Shown piece by piece: positions 1-11,731 of a stretch of DNA of 64,000 nucleotides (its first letter is position 1; the number at the start of each line of letters is the position of its first letter). Source of the DNA: Bremia lactucae (lineage: Eukaryota; Oomycota; Peronosporomycetes; Peronosporales; Peronosporaceae); contig NC_090623.1 of assembly GCF_004359215.1 (NCBI RefSeq), positions 595,180 through 659,179 on the forward strand. Direction: 5' to 3'. The notes beneath the pieces were generated by a model. The model saw only the letters and a program-made list of their open reading frames with translations, was not told the origin of the DNA and did not search any database. Made by a program: the position numbers and the translations under genes.

Positions 1-559
1 CGTAGGTGCATCGTTAAAAAAATAGCGAATTTCTTCCGCTTTCTGCTGCAGTTGGACTAACCCGTCCGCTACGTCCAGGAACCCCGCCCACTTCCCGATC
101 ACCCGACCTCGTCGCACCGTGGACCAGGTATAACAGCTAGATGAAAAGGTGCAAGTCAAAGAACCAGCGTAGGGTTCTAGCGCCAATTCCTCCGCAATGG
201 GGACAGGAGATGATGCCAGCAAGATTGATGTCGCCCAACGACGTAGTTTATGCTGCGAATGGTGAATAGATCGAGGTCCAGCCGGCGTAATGCAAAAAAT
301 ATATTCAGTTGGCCCTGTTCGTCGAATGTGCAGGTCCGAGAATGGAGCAGGCCGCGATTCAGTTGTTGATGGAGGATCTCAGCGGGAGGTCATTGACGTC
401 TCGACTCCACGGTTATTACTCCAGCCCAGTGTCCCTGAAAAGCGATTAAACGCACACTGGATAAGTGTGATGATACGATAAAACCCATTCTTCCTCCTCC
501 CACCAGCTACTGGCGCCTTTTAGTATGATGTAATAGTATCTACGGTATCCGCTCGCAGA

Positions 560-2490
560 GAATGGTGGATTGCTCTTCCGTAGGGTGAAGAAGCATCTCC
601 ACGTCCCGGATCCAGGAATCTGTGGACGGTGTCACAAGACAGGAAGAAGCCTCGACCTCCTGAGACCAGCAATAAAGATCCATGCTCAAACTTGTCGGCC
701 GGCTTTGATAAGCAAACGAACAGCAGGCGCTAATATATTTGTCATGGGCTTGATACGCTGTGTTTCAATGACCACCTCCAATAAGGCCTGACCAACCCCC
801 TGCCTTTGAAATGGTGAAGAGTCGAATGAGTCCACAAAAATTGTACAAGTTGTGATAGCGCGTCGTGCCCACTCAGGCATATCAACAACCGCCGCCGTGA
901 ACAAAATAGACGGAAGGATGATGAAGTTTAGAATCAACACCCTGTTATCCACACTGGTAGCCACCCTAAAAATTGTCATCAGTCGTCATTGATGCTTCCG
1001 AATTCAAAGCGTCCAATTGCGATTGTGAAAGTCACTCAGTCCAACTTGATAGCTCAAGTACCGCACGTGTCGAAGGTTGAAGGACCGGAATGCCTCTCAT
1101 TTCTGAAATGTGCACTGCCCATTTAAGACAAATGAGCTGACTCTTGGACGGTTGGGCTGTAAGACCGGATAGGGTCCTAAAGCGAGGAACAAGTGCGAGC
1201 GCGAGTGCTAGCTCCAGATGACTGGCCTCGTCTAGAAAGATCGTCAAGTCATCCACAAACACCGAGAACGTTTGCGGTGCAGGATGTCTCCCACGGACTG
1301 GAAGTCCTGACAGATCTGGTGATTGCTGCACCGCGCAACGCTTAACAGCTCCACCACGACCAGGAATAAGCAGGGGCAAGCGGAAAGCTTTGATGAATGC
1401 CTGAGACGACGGAGATGGGACTAGACTATTCCCCATTAATTAGGAATGAGGCCGTAATACTCGTTTACAGCCAAGCAATAAGCTGATCCGCGAAACCAAA
1501 TTGGCGAATATCCTCATATGTGAATTCACGATCTACCGTGTCATAAGCCTTGCGGAAGTCTAGCAGGAGGATCACGCTGCTGCCGTCGGCTGAGATTGTT
1601 GCATCTGATGTAGCAGTCTTCAGTTGAGCGAGCATATCATCACAAGTTGAGACATCTGGCGACTGTGTGCGAAGCCTTGCTGCAATTCACCAGTAACTTT
1701 TAATAACACGCATTGTAATCGTGTCGCCAGCACCTTCGCGAAGACTTTGTAACTAGTTTGGAGTAAGGATATCGGGCGGTCGCATCCGCCGAGTCTCCCT
1801 TTTCCGCAAGGGTATGATCAAAGCTTCGAGGAAAGAGGGCGGTGGACCATCTCCAGCCATAATTTGATTGCTGAGCTGGACCGGTGGTTGGACAAGAAGC
1901 GCCGACTTTCTAATAATCGATATCCAGCCTGTCCAGTCCAGCCGATTTGTGTCGACTGAGGCCTGAGACGGCAGTGAGGACTCCTACGTCCATAAAATCA
2001 GCCAATAAAATCCGGTTGACGGCAGGCGGCAAGACACGGTCCGTGGGAAAACTGACAAACGCCGAATGGCTGAGGGCAAGTTCGCGCTGAGCTCCTTGGG
2101 ATGGAGGGCTCTAAGGACTGTAGACCACGCAAATTTATCGGCGATAGTCATATTCTGGGTGAAAGGCGGTCCGTGGAGGCGCAAAATTGTTGTGACTGTT
2201 AGCGATCGTCAATTCGACTATAAAACCATCGTAAAATGGTCAGCCGTCCGTGCAAACTGATGACTGCGACGCACAAGATGTTCCTGCCATAATTCTTCCA
2301 TATGTGACTGCCGTACCCCTATCGACGAGAAGGATCTGGACGCAAATAAAGTCTCCCGCAAGAATAGTATTGGAGGAGACCAAGTCTCATCGAAGGAGGG
2401 GAACAAAGATTTCTTTCCTCTCTGCCTGCATTATGAGCACGTACACGCTCAGAAGAACGGCCTCCCTAATAAAAAGTGCTATCGTCTGAG
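560..2490 (-). mobile_element. Decayed non-LTR retrotransposon (LINE) ORF2 remnant
   Basis: On the minus strand, pieces of a LINE ORF2 follow each other in the right order but in different frames. Around 2375-2325 is an endonuclease-like block (TILAGDFICVQ, compare the family GDFN motif). Around 1990-1900 is a pre-RT block (VSGLSRHKSAGLDRLDIDY), then the reverse transcriptase, then a post-RT segment at 979-690 (NRVLILNFIILPSILFTAAV) typical of the LINE thumb region. Stops and frameshifts break every segment, so this is a dead copy. Sequence between 1 and 560 reads weakly like the continuation of the C-terminus but I cannot support it firmly. No poly-A tail or target duplication was seen. Confidence 0.75.
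1032..1960 (-). pseudogene. LINE reverse transcriptase domain, broken
   Basis: Three reverse transcriptase blocks can be read on the minus strand. Near 1790-1640 is the fingers motif RPISLLQTSYKVFAKVLATR with LQQGF after it. Near 1575-1460 is motif A, LLLDFRKAYDTVDREF, with the catalytic Asp. Near 1290-1130 is motif C as FVDDLTIFLDEAS, followed by LSGLTAQPSKSQLICL. These are diagnostic of LINE enzymes rather than LTR elements, which have Y-x-D-D with different flanks. Frameshifts separate the blocks and no continuous frame covers the domain, so no enzyme can be made from this copy. Confidence 0.8.
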
Positions 2491-4080
2491 GTGATCAGTA
2501 TTCCCGTTGCCAGGCAAAGCTGTAGGAGCAGAATGGGGGGAGAAGGATGGCCACACTAGCGTGGCTGGAAGAGTTGATACTCCATAACGGTAGTGAAGAT
2601 GCGTCGGGAGTAAGGTGTTGACCCCACAATCGGGACCATCGGTAACGCAGCATTTGCCGCCTCCTCCTAAGTGTGAACATGCGTCTCTTGGATACACCAA
2701 GCCTGTGGGCGCCGGCTCTGAGCCCCCCCCCCCTCGCCACGCCGACAGCTAACCTACACAGGCGCTGGCCTTGAAGCCCCGCACATCTTAAGAAATATAG
2801 AGCGTGTCACCTCCCCCAGAATCCTTTGAAGAAGGTACTGAAGCCCAGAACGTAGACCAGTCCGGAAGTTTGCAATGACGGCCGCAAGCGTCAACTGCCT
2901 AAAGGGAAGTATCGTCAAGCTTGAGGTAGGGATGCCTCTGTATGCACCCCTTAGTACTCAAGGAGGAGTGCCTATTGCGAACTACCGCAGGCCAGTCGGC
3001 TCGAGATATCCCGTCCGGGTAAAACGCGTCCTTGTAGGTACTGTTGGTCTGAAGTAAGCAAAAGTGGAGTTGCTCGAGATGGTGTAACGGCTACTCGCCC
3101 GTCCCCGTCAGGGCAAAAATCTCGTTGTTAAATACGATGGCACAAATTAAGTAATGACTCGAACGGACGCGCCTGTGCGGGTCGCACCAACGTAAAATGT
3201 CTCCGCCGAATTGTGGACCTTCTACAGCTTCTGCCAATCATCGGACTCATCAATCAGGGGGGCGTACGTGCGTACGAGCACTCCATTGGTCGAGCCAAAT
3301 AATTGTGGGTGAAACTGTCATTCGTTGTCGGTACGCTAAGAGTCCGGATAACAAGCACTCCTGGCGCCACATAACCGTCTACTGCACACAACCTTTGTCT
3401 GCCAGGCTAGCTAGTAGCTCGTGAGGAAAGAAAAAATCGCGCAAGTGATGTAGAAACAACTCGGGTTCTAAACGCGCAATTGTCTCCCATCCGTCTGAGT
3501 TGTCATGAACGTGAGGGTGCGGTGTAGCCGCTGTAGCCGGCGGTGTATACTGACGAGAGCCCGCCACCTCCGGTCCTAAAACACCGGTCCGAGCAGCCGT
3601 GGCTGACATGCTTTATTCGAGGCTTTCGCCGGCCTTGGTACCCAGCTAAGGCCCATCACCTCGGCTAAACGTCAGCAGCGGTGGTTATCACGTTCTCCAA
3701 GATTCAGGGCCTCCAGAGCTCTGACCATTCCTCCCGATCGATTCTGGCGTCCGACTCGGCAGCAAAATGTGTCTGCAAGTCTGATCTAACCCGACCATTC
3801 TTGTGTTGAGAGCCGACCGGGCCGTCGGCGCCGTGATTTACAGACACCATCAGTTGCGGGGGGGGGGGCTGCTGAATCGATTGTATAGGTATGTTTGTAG
3901 GCTGAAGCTCGGCGGCTGGCGAGAAATTGGGAGCAGCGACCTGAACCGCTGGCGTCTTCGCAGCTTGCGCTGCTACATCGTCCGGTCGGTGCACACGAAG
4001 ACGGCGCTGTGCTATCTGCCGCATGATATGCAGCGTTCCCTGGAGCTTCTGCCACTTGTGCAAAATATGTGGATGTTAGA
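2491..4080. other. Unassigned, decayed repeat-like DNA
   Basis: No gene is supported. Short open frames on both strands lack recognisable domains. A minus-strand frame at 3704-4063 is Ala/Pro/Gln-rich and adjoins the copia remnant, so it might be its linker downstream of integrase, but I see no reverse transcriptase motif here. A C/G-rich homopolymer tract lies near 3860. Confidence 0.4.
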
Positions 4081-4085
4081 CTTTA

Positions 4086-4133
4086 CAAGTCGAGAAGATG
4101 CTGTGAAAAGTAGAAGTGGTATTGTTTTAACGT
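4086..4133. repeat. 48-bp direct repeat, left copy
   Basis: This segment recurs at 6542-6589 in the same orientation with two mismatches in 48 bases. The two copies bracket the copia remnant, so they may be pieces of its LTRs, but no longer terminal repeat can be reconstructed. Confidence 0.7.
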
Positions 4134-4394
4134 CCTACAAACAAATGTTTCTTACGATATCTACCATCCGACCATTTCATCTAATCTTCGTACAAGTCTG
4201 GTTTACTCTTCGTGAGCATTTGCAACGGTGGCTGTCTTTTCAAATTTGTTTTGCTTGGGCTTCGGTTAAGAATATACACCGCATATTCCGCAACATCTCC
4301 TCAAAAGCTTAACGACAATCGACAAACGAGGAGCATGGTCAACGACAATCCACAAGCGAAGAGCACCATATTCATGATGGTGCGGTGCATCCGC

Positions 4395-4888
4395 TCTGCT
4401 CCTCCGTTATTTGCTTGGTTAAGTGGTTCGCTCACCTGTCGCGCAATACCAGCGTCCTTGCAGAATAGCTCCAACCTCCTGTATTATCTTCCGCCGTCCG
4501 TCCTCAAAACGTGAATCCGACAGTTAAACTGTCGACTTGGCTTAAAAAACGCGACAGTGCTTTGTCCGATGGTCGATAAAATCCAGCATGCAACGGTTGC
4601 CCAACCTATTTCGCGGAGTCATCGGCCCCTTGAAGTATGAGCTTATGACTCCTCCAATCACATTGATCGATGCATTTCTTCTAGTCCTTTCGCGATTGCG
4701 GGTTTTGATTCGTTTTCCTTGGGCACAAGCCAGCGCAGCTCATCCGTCAGCTGTATTCCTGCTGCGGGGTCCTTTGCCATATCGATACTGTCATGATTAA
4801 AATGCGCAAGTTGTTTATGAAAGTGGATTAGCGACCATTTCTGTACATCCTGGCCGACGACCTCATCTAGTTGCGAAAGTACTGACAT
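4395..4888 (-). pseudogene. Copia pre-integrase and integrase core fragment
   Basis: The frame ending at 4658 carries the zinc-binding pre-integrase block, with two histidines in FHKQLAHFNH. After frameshifts the catalytic core continues at about 4510-4390 with TDGG (second catalytic Asp) and NNGGAERMHRTIMN (catalytic Glu). The first catalytic Asp region between 4658 and 4510 is too decayed to identify. The motifs are typical of Ty1/copia, not gypsy, integrases. Confidence 0.65.
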
Positions 4889-5537
4889 CAGCTCGTCTCG
4901 TCCCGTCGTATCTAGCTCGCAGCTTTGTGCTCACACAACGAACACGTTATAGCATATTCCCACGTCGAAAACAGCCGGTTCTTCGTTCAATGCGGCTACC
5001 ACACATTACTATCCCCGGAACGATAAATCACACCCTTTACCCTCCAACGATCTATACGAAACTATGTTCCTCTCGAGTTTTTCCGCGAAAATTACCCGTC
5101 AAGTGCAATTTGGTTCTTCTCATTACTGTCGTTAAAATAAACATATTTTTTGCGCATCGCTATGCGCAGGTGACCACTAACCGCAGCAACGTACTCGCTT
5201 AAGTATTTATCAGCGTCTTTCAGCATTGAAGCATCATATACCAGCTGTCGACTCCATCCGCTATCCAGGATCCAGTGTTCTCACCTATGGCCAGGAAGAA
5301 ATCAACATCATTCATCGCTCTTAGCTCAGCGCTGCGGTCGCGGCACGCTATCTTCAGATGTCCTGTTTTTTTCCATATTGTAGCACGTGCGCACATCTCG
5401 ACGATCCTTACAATTGTATGTTTGGATCTTGTGATAAGCCCGGTGCCCATTATCGACGGTATTACTCACGTCTTTACCGATATTCTTCTCGCGCAGTCGA
5501 TCTCAGTCGACTGCGCGAAGTGCACAAGCTCTTCCGC

Positions 5538-5939
5538 CTACCGCAAATAGTGTATGAAGTTTAACTTCACCAACATCGACACCTTCATAGTGGGGTTAGC
5601 GTAATGCACAATGTTGTCTTGAACTAGGTTGTCGGCTTCGTCAGACGCTTCACTCACCAACACCAAGTACAGGCAATTCTCCGTCCAGCCTCGCTCGGAG
5701 CTCTTGGGAGCTGTAAGAAACTTCATACTGTGTGCGGGAGTGATCTTCGTTGCAAACATGCGGAGTAGACGCAGCATCGCATGCTCTAGTGTAGGTTGCT
5801 CTTCCGACCATCCCCCGACCTGTTGATTGTAATACCGCTCCGCCATCCCAGTTAAGTGGTGCCCTAGTACGTCCCCTTTGACGTCTTCACTCCACTGGAA
5901 ACCATTTACTCGCTCCGCGAACATGATCTGCCTTACCAA
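5538..5939 (-). pseudogene. Copia gag fragment
   Basis: A 133-residue open frame resembles the capsid region of copia Gag (UBN2/retrotran_gag type): aromatic and leucine spacing around MAERYYNQQ, W-S-E-E-Q-P-TLEHAM and LLRMFATKITPAHSMKFL. In an intact element Gag would build the virus-like particle. Upstream sequence to about 6300 carries further gag-like residues in other frames, so the start here is only the first Met left open. Confidence comes mainly from the correct order with the protease and integrase pieces downstream. Confidence 0.55.
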
Positions 5940-6541
5940 TTTCTTGCCTCATGATAGAAAATAACTTCCGAGTCCTTGATACAATTCTTTGCCACCAAAA
6001 GGTCGGATGCCCAGCTTCTCCTGTCGCGTATCCGTCACGCGGTCATTTTGAAGTCCTGGTACCGGGCGCCGGCTGGTACATGGGTGGTGACACGTAATGC
6101 TGCGACAACACCGGATGCGGCGCTTGTGCCATCTCGACGCTGGCTGCTGCACCAGCGTATCCAAACTATCTTGCACGAAAGTACGTTGATGGCAATACGC
6201 CGGGCGACACACGCCTGAGTGGCGACACGTCCAAACCCTCTCTGGTCATGGCCTTGCCCTGCCTCAACACCAAATTAACACTAGTCGTGGCCCTCTAGAC
6301 GCTCCTTCTCCTCCAATCGCCCTTGTGACGCCTCGATCCACTCTATGCGCCCCATGAGGCCTGTGTGGAGGTTCAGCAGCTTTACAGCTTTATCTGCGTG
6401 TCCTTAGTTCTTTTTTGACCTCGTCTTTCTCCTCCAGGGCGCCGGCCCTTTTGCAACGAGCAGTTGCCCTTCGCTGCTGACGACCTTCAGCCGCAGCAGC
6501 TTCTTCGCCATGTGGGCTACTAGAATACTGGTTAATATTTG

Positions 6542-6589
6542 CAAGTCGAGAGGATGCTGTGAAAAGTAGAAGTGGTATTGCTTTAACGT
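6542..6589. repeat. 48-bp direct repeat, right copy
   Basis: Partner of 4086-4133 with two mismatches. See that entry for the possible LTR interpretation. Confidence 0.7.
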
Positions 6590-6894
6590 AGATTTTATAA
6601 ACCGATTGTGGCTACACCTACCTGCCGAGAGTGGTCGGCAGAACTTCAACACACACTCACCATCTTGCATTTCTTCCAAAAGTGGAGCTAGCAGCGGAGG
6701 GATAAGGACCCCCGCCCCTCGCCCCCGCAACCTTGGGCAAGGCTTGGATTGCACTGGAGAATCCCGGGCCATCCGGCAGGCTTCTGGGCAAGGGCGCCTT
6801 ACATTCGTCGGGAGGTGGCATGGTGGCGACTCCTGAGCCGTCGTTCGAGAGGAGCTGGCTAGCGCCAATTCGTGTCTGATTTATACTCCTCCAC

Positions 6895-6990
6895 CAAGCA
6901 CTGCCGACTGAAGAGTGAAGGTTATGGATTATGGTCTGAGCATAAGGCGTTGTGGTTATACCCAGCGGAGAAGCGGCTAAGGATAGACTT
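6895..6990 (-). pseudogene. Short relic of a family B antisense gene
   Basis: On the minus strand the stretch ASPLGITTTPYAQTIIHN matches the N-terminal half of the antisense protein of elements B1 (PFGKTTTSFAQATIHNGSDI) and B2 (LLGKTTTPYDQTIIHNGSDI). The similarity also shows at DNA level around 6920-6970. Only about 30 residues can be recognised, so this is a fragment of a third B-type element. It helps show that the antisense frame is a regular part of the family. Confidence 0.6.
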
Positions 6991-7471
6991 CTGTGCCTGA
7001 TACGATTTTTTCTACGTATAATAGGGAGCCGGTATAGACACACCCTTTTGGTATTGCCCCTTCCCCGTCTGTATTGAATAAAAAGTCAAATTGAAAAAAT
7101 TTCACTGTGAGGAATACTTTACTGCATCCAAAAATTAAAATTTATTCCTTTTAACATCGCCTTTTTGGCTTTGAAAAATCACCCTTATAAATTACATTGA
7201 GGAATCGCTATAGCCACACACCCTAATTACCTACATGAGAGTGGGTGTGACTGACATCAGAAATTGTGCTTTCGTTTGGCGATGTTAAATGGACTGTTTT
7301 TATTAGGTGAGAAAAAGCCAAGAGCGCCCGCACTTGATTGACAAGTCATAGAAAGAGCGAAAAGGAAGGGCAGCAAAATGGAGCATGAGGGAGAAGTTGA
7401 GCTGAAACAAGCGCCGATGGAAGCTAAGGATGAATTTATTTTGCTTCACATCAATTAACTTTTGCAGAAGT
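6991..7471. other. AT-rich spacer left of element A1
   Basis: No domain-bearing frame. A 26-codon frame at 7378-7458 (starting MEHEGEVELK) ends just before the LTR. It could be a truncated gene start but nothing supports translation. Confidence 0.4.
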
Positions 7472-8012
7472 TGTATCGGAGTGTCCCGTTACAGAAACAT
7501 TATTTCCTAGGAAAGAAATAATACTAGTTGTTTCCTATTAGAGGAATAATATTAATTGTCTCCTATAAGAGGAAATAAAGAAAGGAGTTCAAAACTATTA
7601 TCGCCATTAATGTAACTTAAATATTATCAATAATTCCAGATCGGATAACATTGATACAAAAATACATTTGCTCTGTTGATTGGTTGATTTACATCTTAAT
7701 CAACCCCGCCAATCGTTACTAGAAACGATTGTGCGGTGCGCAAGGAGGCGCCATACTTAGTTAGATATTAACATAATAAGTTCAGTAGTAGATAGAAGAT
7801 CGTTACGTAGAAAACTTAATAAATTAATACAGTTTTACTTTTCTTTGATTCTTATCCTTGAATTACCTTTGGTAGCTTGAGACCTTTAGCTACTTTGAAA
7901 CCTTCTTCTGTACTCTTGTTAACGTGATGTTTCGAGGCACCTAATCTACACTGTAATCAGTGTCAGGTTAATCAGTACGAATAAGTACTAGTGAAGGGCG
8001 CCTCGGTATACC
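7472..8012 (+). repeat. LTR_A, 5' LTR of element A1
   Basis: Starts TGTATCGGAGTGTCCCGTTA and ends near GCGCCTCGGTATAC, a decayed version of the family ends TGTAACGGGG...CCCCGTTACA. It contains the LTR_A landmark block at about 7690-7760, with an inverted repeat around AACGATT and a GGCGCC site. Similar copies lie at 19261, 26413, 36680, 44790 and 52043. Confidence 0.8.
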
Positions 8013-8344
8013 TGGTAGCACTTTGTAGTCCGTTCAGCGACCTACGCACGTTTTATCCAACATAGACATGCTGGATGAAAAAAGGAGGGAGCTCCTCAGC
8101 CCCATAAGAAGGTTATCTTTGCACGCGTGAAGGGTTTACCCATAGGTGTGACCTTGAATGGAGTGTGATCGAACGAATGAGTCGGGCAGCCGTTGACGCT
8201 ATGCTGTAAGTTCTGGGCAGAGATGAACAGCATGCGGCCATAGCCCAGTTCATTCATCACGAACTCGACGGGGGCCAAAAGAAAGTAACCTTGCTTCACC
8301 TGCAAGGCTCTCAACACGCGGAGATGTTGAGTGAACAAGCTCAA

Positions 8345-8935
8345 CAGATAAAACTGTTGAGGCTGCAGCATGTATATGCTGCTAATGGGCCGACGCTTCC
8401 GCGTCGACCCGAAAGCTTAAAGATAGAAATCTCTAGGTTTAAGGTAGTCGAAACGACTCCCTTTTGAGATGATTCGTCGAGTTAACCGACGCCAGATAAA
8501 CTCGTCGTATCAGTGATGATGCGACGAAAGTATTTTTGGCATGTCCAACATAGCCGGACGTGCCAAATGTTGGGCCTTGGGGCTTAAGCTTCACGACCCG
8601 TTAGTCTTTGGATCGGATGAGGTCTTTAAGAGCCGGCTCAGACATACTTATGAGCTGCCACGTGCCGAATCCAGGGCTCGGGCAGAGCTCTTGGATTTGA
8701 GGTTTGACAAGCGTGGCATTCACGCTTATGCCCAACACATACGATACCTGGCCAGTTGTATCGTAAGTCTTCCAAATCATGAACAAATCCAGGTAACTCG
8801 GTTTTTTTAAGATCATGCAGACGGACCTGTTAAGACACACCTGTTCCGGCTCGAATTAGAGTCGCTTGACCAAGCGATCTCAAAAGCGGAACAGAAAGAA
8901 TTTAGCCTGAAACAGGCTTTCGTCCACTCGGGTGC
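8345..8935 (+). pseudogene. Family A gag (capsid), broken
   Basis: The best open piece (8541-8810, 89 residues) reads GRAKCWALGLKLHDPLVFGS, then FKSRLRHTYELPRAESRARA and HAYAQHIRYLASCIVSLP. This is the gypsy Retrotrans_gag capsid pattern, in which Gag assembles virus-like particles. Gag-like residues also occur upstream (ISDDATKVF in another frame) and downstream (TDLLRHTCS), separated by frameshifts or stops. No intact CCHC zinc knuckle was found before the protease. The frame precedes pol on the same strand, as expected. Confidence 0.7.
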
Positions 8936-9339
8936 ATATTGTCCACCGAGACGACAAGAAAACGGAGGTCCAGAACCCATGAATCTCTCGTATGTAGTGA
9001 ACGAGAAACCTCGCTTTTCAAATTACAAACGATTACAAAATGTAATCGTTTTAAGAAATGGACCACGACGCCTATCAGTGTAGTGCTCCACGGCCAGTGC
9101 CGAAAAACACAGCGCGAAAAGACCGACCTCTCGAAACTGCGGAGGACGCAGATCCGAACGCTGTCGCGAAATCGCAACGGCGAGGCGGACCGTAAGAAAC
9201 GGTCGGGATCAGTAGGTGTGGAGCGCCCTACTGATCCAGCATCGTCAAAACAAATCGCAGGCCTTCTGACGAAAGTTGCTCCTCATGTAGGTAATTGCCC
9301 CCAGCGAATGAGGTTAACCACATCACCCTGAAATACAAG

Positions 9340-11010
9340 TGTCAAATAAGTTGCCACTTAAGTCCTAGTCGATTGTGAGGCGTCAAATAATTCAGACGCC
9401 AATCGCTTGAAGATCGCGGACTCAAATATATTGAGCGCGACATCCCTCTAACGAGGATCACAGCGCGCCTAGCAACAGAAACACCTCAAATTGTAACGTA
9501 ATGTGTAGTTGGTATCTAATACACGTCAAAGGTAAACAGTACGATGGTGATTTCATCCTACTAGATTTGGATGACAAATTTGATGTCATCCTTGAAATTT
9601 AATGGCTCAGAATTGCGAGCCATGTACAAATTGGCAGCATAAAGGCGTGCCGTTGCCTGTCTCTTGTACATCAGATGGTCAGCTGATAATTGTCTTGGAG
9701 CGTCCACAAGCGTCTGGAAGCCGTACCAGTGAGTGCGGTGGCCTCAATTGTGGGTCGGTCGTTAGCATGACTGCAGAAGACCTCAGTGTGAATATTCAAC
9801 ACATTGTGGAGTTAGATCCCGACGGCTGTGCACAAGCACATGTAGAGTCAAGGTCCACCAATGTGATGTGGACATAGTTACCGACGGCTGTGCACAAACA
9901 CAGGCAGCGTCGAAGTTCGACCACTCGAATTTGTTGATGGCACGAAACACGGATGCTTACTTGAAAAACTACATCCAAGAAAGTTTAAAGCAGCCGTGTA
10001 TAAGAGACAGTGTGAAATTCCTAGATCGACTGGAGAGTCGATCGTAGAGTTCTCACAGCTAGAGGCAGTTGGGGAGGATACTCCCCAAATGATATCTGTG
10101 GGAATAAGTTTCCGGATGCTGTGGTCAAAGGTTCCCAGATATCTTTGGAAATACGTTCTAAAGAAGAAACGGAGACAATATATGTCTAAGTAAACAATTG
10201 ATCAAGTGTAGGCGCTCATACACTTGATCTAGTGGCACCTCCGGAGTCAACTTCGGAGACAGATCAATTGCCAACGGTAGAACGGAAACGGTTTTTGCGT
10301 GATCTGCGTTGTGGCAAATTCAAGCAGATTTACTTCTTGTAACAGATGACAACTACGTGACCGATATTCCGTCGACAATAAATTTTCTGAGAACGAACGG
10401 ATTCTCAGTGGCTCATCGATGAGAAATTTCGGATCAAACGTTTACGTCCCAATAGTGAGAGTGTTTGAAGACAATCCTTTATATAAAGATTTGATCGAAC
10501 TCAAGGATGTATTCCTGAGTCGGTACCGTGCGAGTTGCCTAACGATAAAGGCACTCGACCTGAAATATATCTGATCCAAACGCCGATACCACGAAAAGAC
10601 GTTATCATTGCTGGTATGTCAAAGAGTACTATCTTTTCGTCAATGGATCTGATGGATAAATTCTATCAGATCCTTATACGTGAACAAGATATTCCGAGCA
10701 CACTAGTAAGCACTTCAAGCGGTATGCTATGGGAGTATCTAGTCATGCCATAGGGACTTAGTAATGCCCCCTGCGGCATTTAACAGATGTGTAACCAATC
10801 TGTTGAGATCGATGCGGGATTTTTCACCGAGCTATTTCGATGACGTCTCGTTCATAGCAGAGCCATGAACGAGAAATCGGATATCAAAGTAAAGCACAAG
10901 TTGTATGCAAATCTCAAGAAGCGTAAATTCGCTGCAAGCGAACTACCACTCCATGGGTGCATCGTGTGTAAACACAGTGTACGCCCGGATCCAGAAAAGA
11001 TCAAGGCGAT
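9340..11010 (+). pseudogene. Family A protease and reverse transcriptase, copy 1
   Basis: The aspartic protease is recognisable as LVDCEASNNS near 9368, where the family has D-(S/C)-G-(A/S), followed by FDVILEI near 9578. The reverse transcriptase can be traced through DNPLYKDLIELKDVF (about 10472), RPEIYLIQTPIPRKDV (10558), SSMDLMDKFYQILIRE (10639) and SYFDDVSFIAEP (about 10835), which keeps F-D-D of the Y/F-x-D-D active site. Several stop codons interrupt the frame. From about 11025 an AT-rich, poorly matching stretch replaces part of the RT-RNase H connection. Confidence 0.75.
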
Positions 11011-11293
11011 CGCGGACTTTTTTTGGGTGAGATATTTGAGTTCTTTTTACATGAATTTTGCTTTTAAGTTTTATTTTACGTGCGGATTGGCCTGTGACAG
11101 TCGATTTGAAGGCTTTTTAAAAATACCTCGATTTAGCGGCGAACCTCTACAAGAATTCACGCAACTATCCCGAAATGACAGTACATATTTCTTCTTCAAT
11201 ATAAGAAAAAATGTAAAGTGGTCATGGAACGCTGCTGTCAGCGTTCCTTCGAGGGTATTAAGTAAAGCTTGATGTAACCGTCAATCCTGGCGA

Positions 11294-11690
11294 TTGCTGA
11301 CCAAGACCGACCTTTTCATGTGGTCTGTGACGCCAGCAATTTTTGCAATCGGCTGTGCGTTTATGCAATGTGACACAGACGGCGCAAAGCGCGTTGTATT
11401 TTATCAATCGCGTCACCTTCAACCAGCTAAAGGCAACTATCTAGTGCATGACAAGGAGCTCCTTGCCATAAAATACGCACTGCTAAGTTTAGGGTCTATC
11501 TCCCAAGAAATAGACCGTTCCTTGTATATACGGACCCTGCGTCTTTACGCACGGCTATAAGCAGTCCACACCTCTCGCATAATTATCTTCTTCGCGGTGT
11601 ATAACTTCTCAGTGGAATGTAAAACAGGAAGGCTCAACATCGTCGCTGATGGCCTTCGCGCCGGCCCGATTTGAGCCGGCTGCGCAAATC
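11294..11690 (+). pseudogene. Family A RNase H, copy 1
   Basis: The open frame 11294-11560 carries DLFMWSVTPAIFAIGCAFMQ (family: V-x-x-D-A-S-x-x-A-I-G-x-x-L) and NYLVHDKELLAIKYAL, the RNase H HDKEL block. The catalytic D of the DAS motif is replaced in the text TPAIF. The C-terminal part (VECKTGRLNIVADGL, about 11610-11655) lies in another frame, where the intact family reads EYKPG...NVLADALSRR. No active enzyme is expected. Confidence 0.75.
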
Positions 11691-11731
11691 AATAGTGAGC
11701 ATAATGCCACTGCTCAACAATAAGCGTTCCG

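Larger units (their letters stand above)
4380..6300 (-). mobile_element. Decayed Ty1/copia-type retrotransposon
   Basis: On the minus strand, copia domains occur in the order gag, protease, GAG-pre-integrase, integrase. Gag (5939-5538) contains MAERYYNQQVGGW and LEHAMLRLLRMFATK. A degenerate zinc-knuckle/protease stretch (5450-5220) ends in FFLAIGENTGSWIADGVDSW, where family members have W-x-x-DSGA. The pre-integrase block (4888-4658) reads FHKQLAHFNHDSI and keeps the H-x3-H spacing. The integrase core near 4510-4385 reads VLRTDGG, then EPLNQANNGGAERMHRTIMN. The reverse transcriptase expected downstream in copia was not found, so this copy is truncated as well as frameshifted. Confidence 0.7.

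Noticed and set aside
3704..4063. An Ala/Pro/Gln-rich host protein
   Set aside because: Compositionally biased, beside the copia remnant, with no homologous features I can name; left as unassigned.
7378..7458. A 26-codon frame upstream of LTR_A as a small gene
   Set aside because: No domain, no support for transcription, and such short frames are expected by chance.
9796..9978. Many small frames on both strands inside the elements as genes
   Set aside because: They are shadows of decayed pol or gag, differ between families and carry no motif.
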